In this document: in pieces, positions 59,701 through 64,000 of the stretch
Position numbering within the stretch: the first letter of the stretch is position 1
How the letters are laid out: the number at the start of each line of letters is the position of its first letter
NCBI GenBank assembly: GCA_008694505.1
Contig: VZDJ01000623.1
Location: 12,850,514 to 12,914,513 of the forward strand
DNA: 64,000 bases
Reading direction: 5' to 3'
Source of the DNA: Cyanoderma ruficeps
Taxonomy: Eukaryota; Chordata; Aves; Passeriformes; Timaliidae
Program-made: the position numbers and the translations under genes
Notes under the pieces: model-generated
Database searches by the model: none
What the model was told of the DNA's origin: nothing
Seen by the model: the letters and a program-made list of their open reading frames with translations, nothing else

Positions 59701-62700
59701 TTTATGAAGCACTGTTTTGGGAAATCTGGATTATATCCATTGGCATGGAGCAGAATAATATTATTGCATTGAAAATTTTCTTATGTTATTTGAATGCTGT
59801 AAGTGGAGTTTTGTATTCAATTTTTTTTTTAAGTGCCACAGTTTATAGATGTTAGCCGCCTTAGACCAAAATCATCAGGTATAAAACATCTGAACTGATA
59901 AAGTCTGAGGGAATAGATTATAATAGCAATTTGACAGGGATACATAATAATGTAATAGTGTTCAAATATCTACTGAAAGAACAAAATCAAATCTCCACAC
60001 GTGGCACATTATAAATTCATTTGTTGAGAGGTTAAGAATAGAAAATTAAAAATTACTGCTGGATGTGACTCACTGCATATGCTTATTTTTTTTTAATGTG
60101 GTGTTTTAAAAGCACATAGCTTTGTGATTATTTATTAGTAACTGCATGAAAACTACTGAACTTAAAAAGATAATTGTGCTGCTAGTCTTAACTGTAGAGT
60201 AAATTAAGAAATCTAATAAAATTAATATTTTAGTTTAAAAAACCCTAAAAATAAAATCATTTAATTGTCCAGCCAAAAAGAATGCAACCTATAATTTACA
60301 ACCTTGAAATAAGAGAAAAAAAATTGTGTGTTATTGTTAATGGAGAAAATTTTATCTTTTACTGAGTGTATTTGTGATGAAATGATAAAAGGAAGTGATA
60401 GTACTTGTGCAAGACTTCACACAGACAAAGGAAACTAAATGTAGAGTGCATTCAAGCCATCTTCAAACTATCATCAATTTTGAATAATTTTGTGAAACCC
60501 TGCTATGAACAAAGCCACACAAAGAATGTTTGATTATGTGACAGAAGGGAAGTGAGTCAGAGGAAATCATGGAATACTTACTTTGTTCAGAAAGAGTTAA
60601 AGGCTATTTGTGAACAAAGGAACAAAAATGAAAAAGGTCTGGAAGAAAAGATAACAAAAAGATTCCGAAAATTGAACAAATGTGGTACCAAGACATACTT
60701 AAAGCAGCGAGTTCTTTTCCTATCATCCAGTCAATATAGAAGGGGAAGCAGCATGAAAACCAAAAATATGCAGCAGCAGGACATTTTATAGTCAGCTTCT
60801 AGAGTTTTATTTATACCAGTTTCCCAGGCCAGGCTTCAAAGCATGCAATATATTTGCTCACATCCTTCTCCTTCTCTCATGGTTTCCCAACAGAACACAT
60901 ACTGAAGGGAATTCTTAGTTCTTTTTTGTCCACTCTCACAGATCATTTTAGTTATGGGTCTTCCTACATTAGCAAAGAGACACACAAGCAGGATTTAAAT
61001 AACTCAAGTAAACATAGTAGGTATTTTCGGTAAACACAGTAGCTTGCTGAGACTTCAGCATGTCAGTAGGGAAGACATTAATAGGCTCCACTTACCCAGT
61101 GAGACAGGTGATGAGGATGGGTAGGGTTGTCAGCTGTCATTCAGGATAGGAAGAGTTGATTTTCCTTGTACTGGATTGATCTATCATGTTGCTGTTTTGC
61201 TCCTTTTTGATTCACTGTTTTTCTTCTCAGGAGTTTGCTGCTTCTTATGTCAGCATTCACCTTGTGAATCCATCTGCTAACAATTCCCAACTTAGCAATT
61301 ACACTTCTGTGGTTTTACTTTTGTTATATTGCATGGTATAGCTTACATATTCTTATATCTTTTTTCCAATAAACAATTTTCACAATAAAACTGAGCCATG
61401 GACATATGACCATGCTTTAAAAAAAAGGTGTTTGGAGCACAAACAGTTGAACTCCTGAGAAGAAGGTTACATGGAGAAGCCTTGCTCTGTTCCCACATCT
61501 GTCCCCACTCTGCTGCAAAATCGCTGGGGCTCAATCTCAAAAGGCTTCTTCAGTACCGAAGCTAAGACTATGGTTAACTTCTTAACTAAATTGATGTTTT
61601 TAAATAAAATCATTTTATAGTAGCTTAATTCCTTTGGTTGTCCCATAGATTATCAAAAATCCTTGGGTTTTTTATTTTTCCTACATTTTCTGGAAGTTAG
61701 CTGTGAATGGCTGAGATATAAGCACATACATATTGGGTTTCACAGCCAGCTTATCATATGATTGGCAGAAAACAATTCATTCATCATTCATTTCAGAGAG
61801 CTTTTCTGACTTGCAAATGTGATAATGGATTGGAACTGAATGTGAAGATACCTAGGCTGATTTTCTAGCGCTGGGGAATGATTTATGGTTTCTAATGGAA
61901 ACCAAATAGAAATCAGTGAACCTGACTCCCTGTCCTACCATAACTGTCTACAAAATTATACTTGAATAAATTCAAGTCATCAGGGTGGAGAATCCACCTC
62001 TATGGGTTCCACTACAATTTTCTTTGATTATCTTCTAAATATAAACTGAAATATGAGGAAAGACCTACAAATTGAATCCATGCAGGTCAGAGTAATAAAA
62101 GTCACAAGAACCATCAGTGAATGTAAACTAGCAGGTTCAACATGTCTGTCATCTTGAGCTTAAAATACTTATTTCTCCTGTATGAAATAATATCATAGCT
62201 TCTTTTTTATTAAAAAAGAGGTAGAAAAATCTATGCATATCAAAGAAGTGTAAGTAGTGTAGCTATCTATTCATATCACCTCTGAGCTTTCTCAGACTTC
62301 AGCTATAAGTTTAATATGAAGATTTGCATATTTAATTTTCACTTCAACAAAAAAAGTTTCAGGGAGAATTTTATTCCCGCCTTTCAATATGGTAGTGAGA
62401 GAGATTAAGAAGCGGTTATAAACTGCAGTTCTTTACTATAATGTAGACAGTCTGCTCACAAAATAATAATAAAAAACAATCACTTCCATTTTCAGATGCA
62501 ACCACACAGTTGAAGTTTACACTTTGTTTTAGTTGGAAAATATAGGTGGAAGATGTAGCATAGTTATTAAACATTTCAAGATTTAACACAAGCACATATT
62601 TTCTGAAATATTAACTGTAGTTTATAAAGTTTGTATAAACGTTGTCGTGTCTAAAATGTAGCTTGTGATCTGCTGAGGGTTATCATCATCATTGCTGGAT

Positions 62701-64000
62701 TTCTTTTTTCATCTCAGTTATATTACAAGAGTTTCTCCTTAGAGATTTTTTTAAAGGAGTTTAATGGTTACATCATTTATTTATTTATTCATAAAATATG
62801 GTAGTTTATCTGACTGGAAGAAAGGTGAAAAAAATTGTCTAAGACAGTTTAAAAACACTCTTTATCACAGAAAACTTTGGGCTAATTCCTTAATAATTGT
62901 CATATAGTGCAATAGTTGTTATCGGTGCATATATTTTCCTCTATGGAAAAACTTAGAATATACCCATTCTTAAGTAGCATGTTTTAATTTCATGTTCTAA
63001 AGAACAGGGTACTTTTAGTTTTCAAAAAAACTTGTGTAGTGTAACATATCTACTCAGTGGTCTATAAGCTGTTATAACTAAAACACTCCATATTGCAAAA
63101 AAACCACGAGAGGTGGGGTTTTTTGAGAATAGAAGAAAAAGACTCATATCCTTGGAAATTCTGGTATTTTCATATTCCAATATGTCCTAGAAAGAAAGAA
63201 TATGTATGATGTTTATGCATAAAGAATTCCTGCAACATTTCACTTCATCAAATAATAATTTTGCCTTTGCTGCTGATGCCAGAATGGCATTTTGGGAGGT
63301 AAGATATAGAGCGCTATCTGTGTCATCACATTCTCTCAGGCTGTAAGATATCACTGAAACAATCCTAAGTTGTCCCAATGACCCACGTAGCTCTTTCTCA
63401 TCTCTTCCTTCAGAAACATCATCAGTTTAACGCAAAAGGAATTGCTGCATGATTCAGTTGGAAAATTTTCTTCTTTTCAGTTACTGAATCTGTTTTTGAC
63501 AGGCATCTCAGGAATCCATTAATTCTTTTTTTAATTTTTAGATATACAGTAAAGCTTTGAAATTAGGATCAAAACATTTAAATTGCAGAGAACATCAATA
63601 TTGTAGCACAGTTGATATTGTTATATGAAATACATAAGCTTTCAAATGTGGTTTTGTGTTCTAAACTTATGAATTTGCATTTTTTAAAAAATGCTGTGGC
63701 ATATCCACTTAAGAACTTTTTGTATAACACTGCCAATTATTAAAGCATATTCAAAGCATAAAAGTTGAAAAAGAAGAGTATGAATTTCAAAGAATGTACC
63801 TATCATCATTGAAACAGAAAACTAAAAGAAGTCAAGGGTTCACATACCTAGTAATTTTATGATGAATTTAACTTTAAGGTATTAATTCTGGATGTTCTAC
63901 ATGCTCTTCCTCTTTAGTAGCTTCTGACATTAGTCCTGTGCCAAAGCCAAACCACTGGATTGCTCTTACCAGATGATCAAGTTCCTAAGCCTGAACGAAG
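56773..64000. other. Long unique AT-rich stretch, no features
   Basis: The final 7.2 kb hold no recognisable gene, CR1 or LTR. The few open frames are short (61-82 codons) and their peptides show no domain; the most basic one (60552-60791, GTG-initiated in the computed frame) has no splice signals. Small items are a T-run near 57031-57046 and an ATTTGCAT octamer near 62322. Absence of young transposons over this length is unusual for this window and may mean selection against insertions, or chance. Confidence 0.5.

Noticed and set aside
60552..60791. Basic, coiled-coil-like 79-codon frame
   Set aside because: It starts at GTG, lacks splice signals and resembles no family; AAA- and GAA-rich DNA gives lysine/glutamate-rich chance peptides.

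Overview
This window reads as bird nuclear DNA: an AT-rich, gene-poor stretch (intergenic, or inside a very long intron) with no gene I can identify. The avian call rests on several CR1 LINE copies with avian-type 3' ends, including one with the ATTCTATG-type tail, and on LTRs of endogenous-retrovirus type, one matching the widespread avian ERVL LTR that opens TGTCCTGGTTTCAGC. I cannot tell the order or species, though the LTR mix would suit a songbird. There is no operon-like layout, no tRNA or rRNA gene and no CRISPR array. The longest open frames (158 and 148 codons) sit in short GC-richer islets where several frames and both strands stay open together, so I do not treat them as genes.

Layout. 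1-6 kb: unique AT-rich DNA, a GC-richer islet near 1.2-1.5 kb and one old CR1 (3.6-3.9 kb). 6-9 kb: an LTR-like block ending in U5 (6.1-6.5 kb), a 303-bp solo LTR with target duplication (7.7-8.0 kb) and a very old sense-strand CR1. 9-14.6 kb: unique DNA. 14.6-16 kb: a three-level nest, in which a solo LTR sits in a CR1 that sits in an older CR1. 16-30 kb: unique DNA with one CR1 (19.5 kb), an LTR-like GC-richer block (22.2-22.6 kb) and a 45-bp tandem duplication (29.1 kb). 30.0-30.9 kb: a long imperfect hairpin, then a CR1 split by a truncated ERVL LTR. 34.1-35.2 kb: a CR1 abutting an antisense LTR. 38.3-38.9 kb: a GC-rich islet. 40-49 kb: simple repeats, a lone ambiguous base in a poly-A run, and a possible small coding exon on the minus strand at 46.4-46.5 kb. 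49.5-51.5 kb: a young-looking CR1 3' end, an old LINE reverse-transcriptase-region remnant, and a short ancient amniote-type repeat. 52.2-52.8 kb: a GT/GC-rich islet. 53-64 kb: unique AT-rich DNA with almost nothing recognisable.

No genes can be shown to work together here. The readable biology is the history of transposon insertions, plus a few structures (the 130-nt hairpin, the nested insertions, the small exon candidate and the GC islets) that are the best places to look for something new. I found no convincing novel system. Family assignments are from recalled consensus patterns, not from a search.
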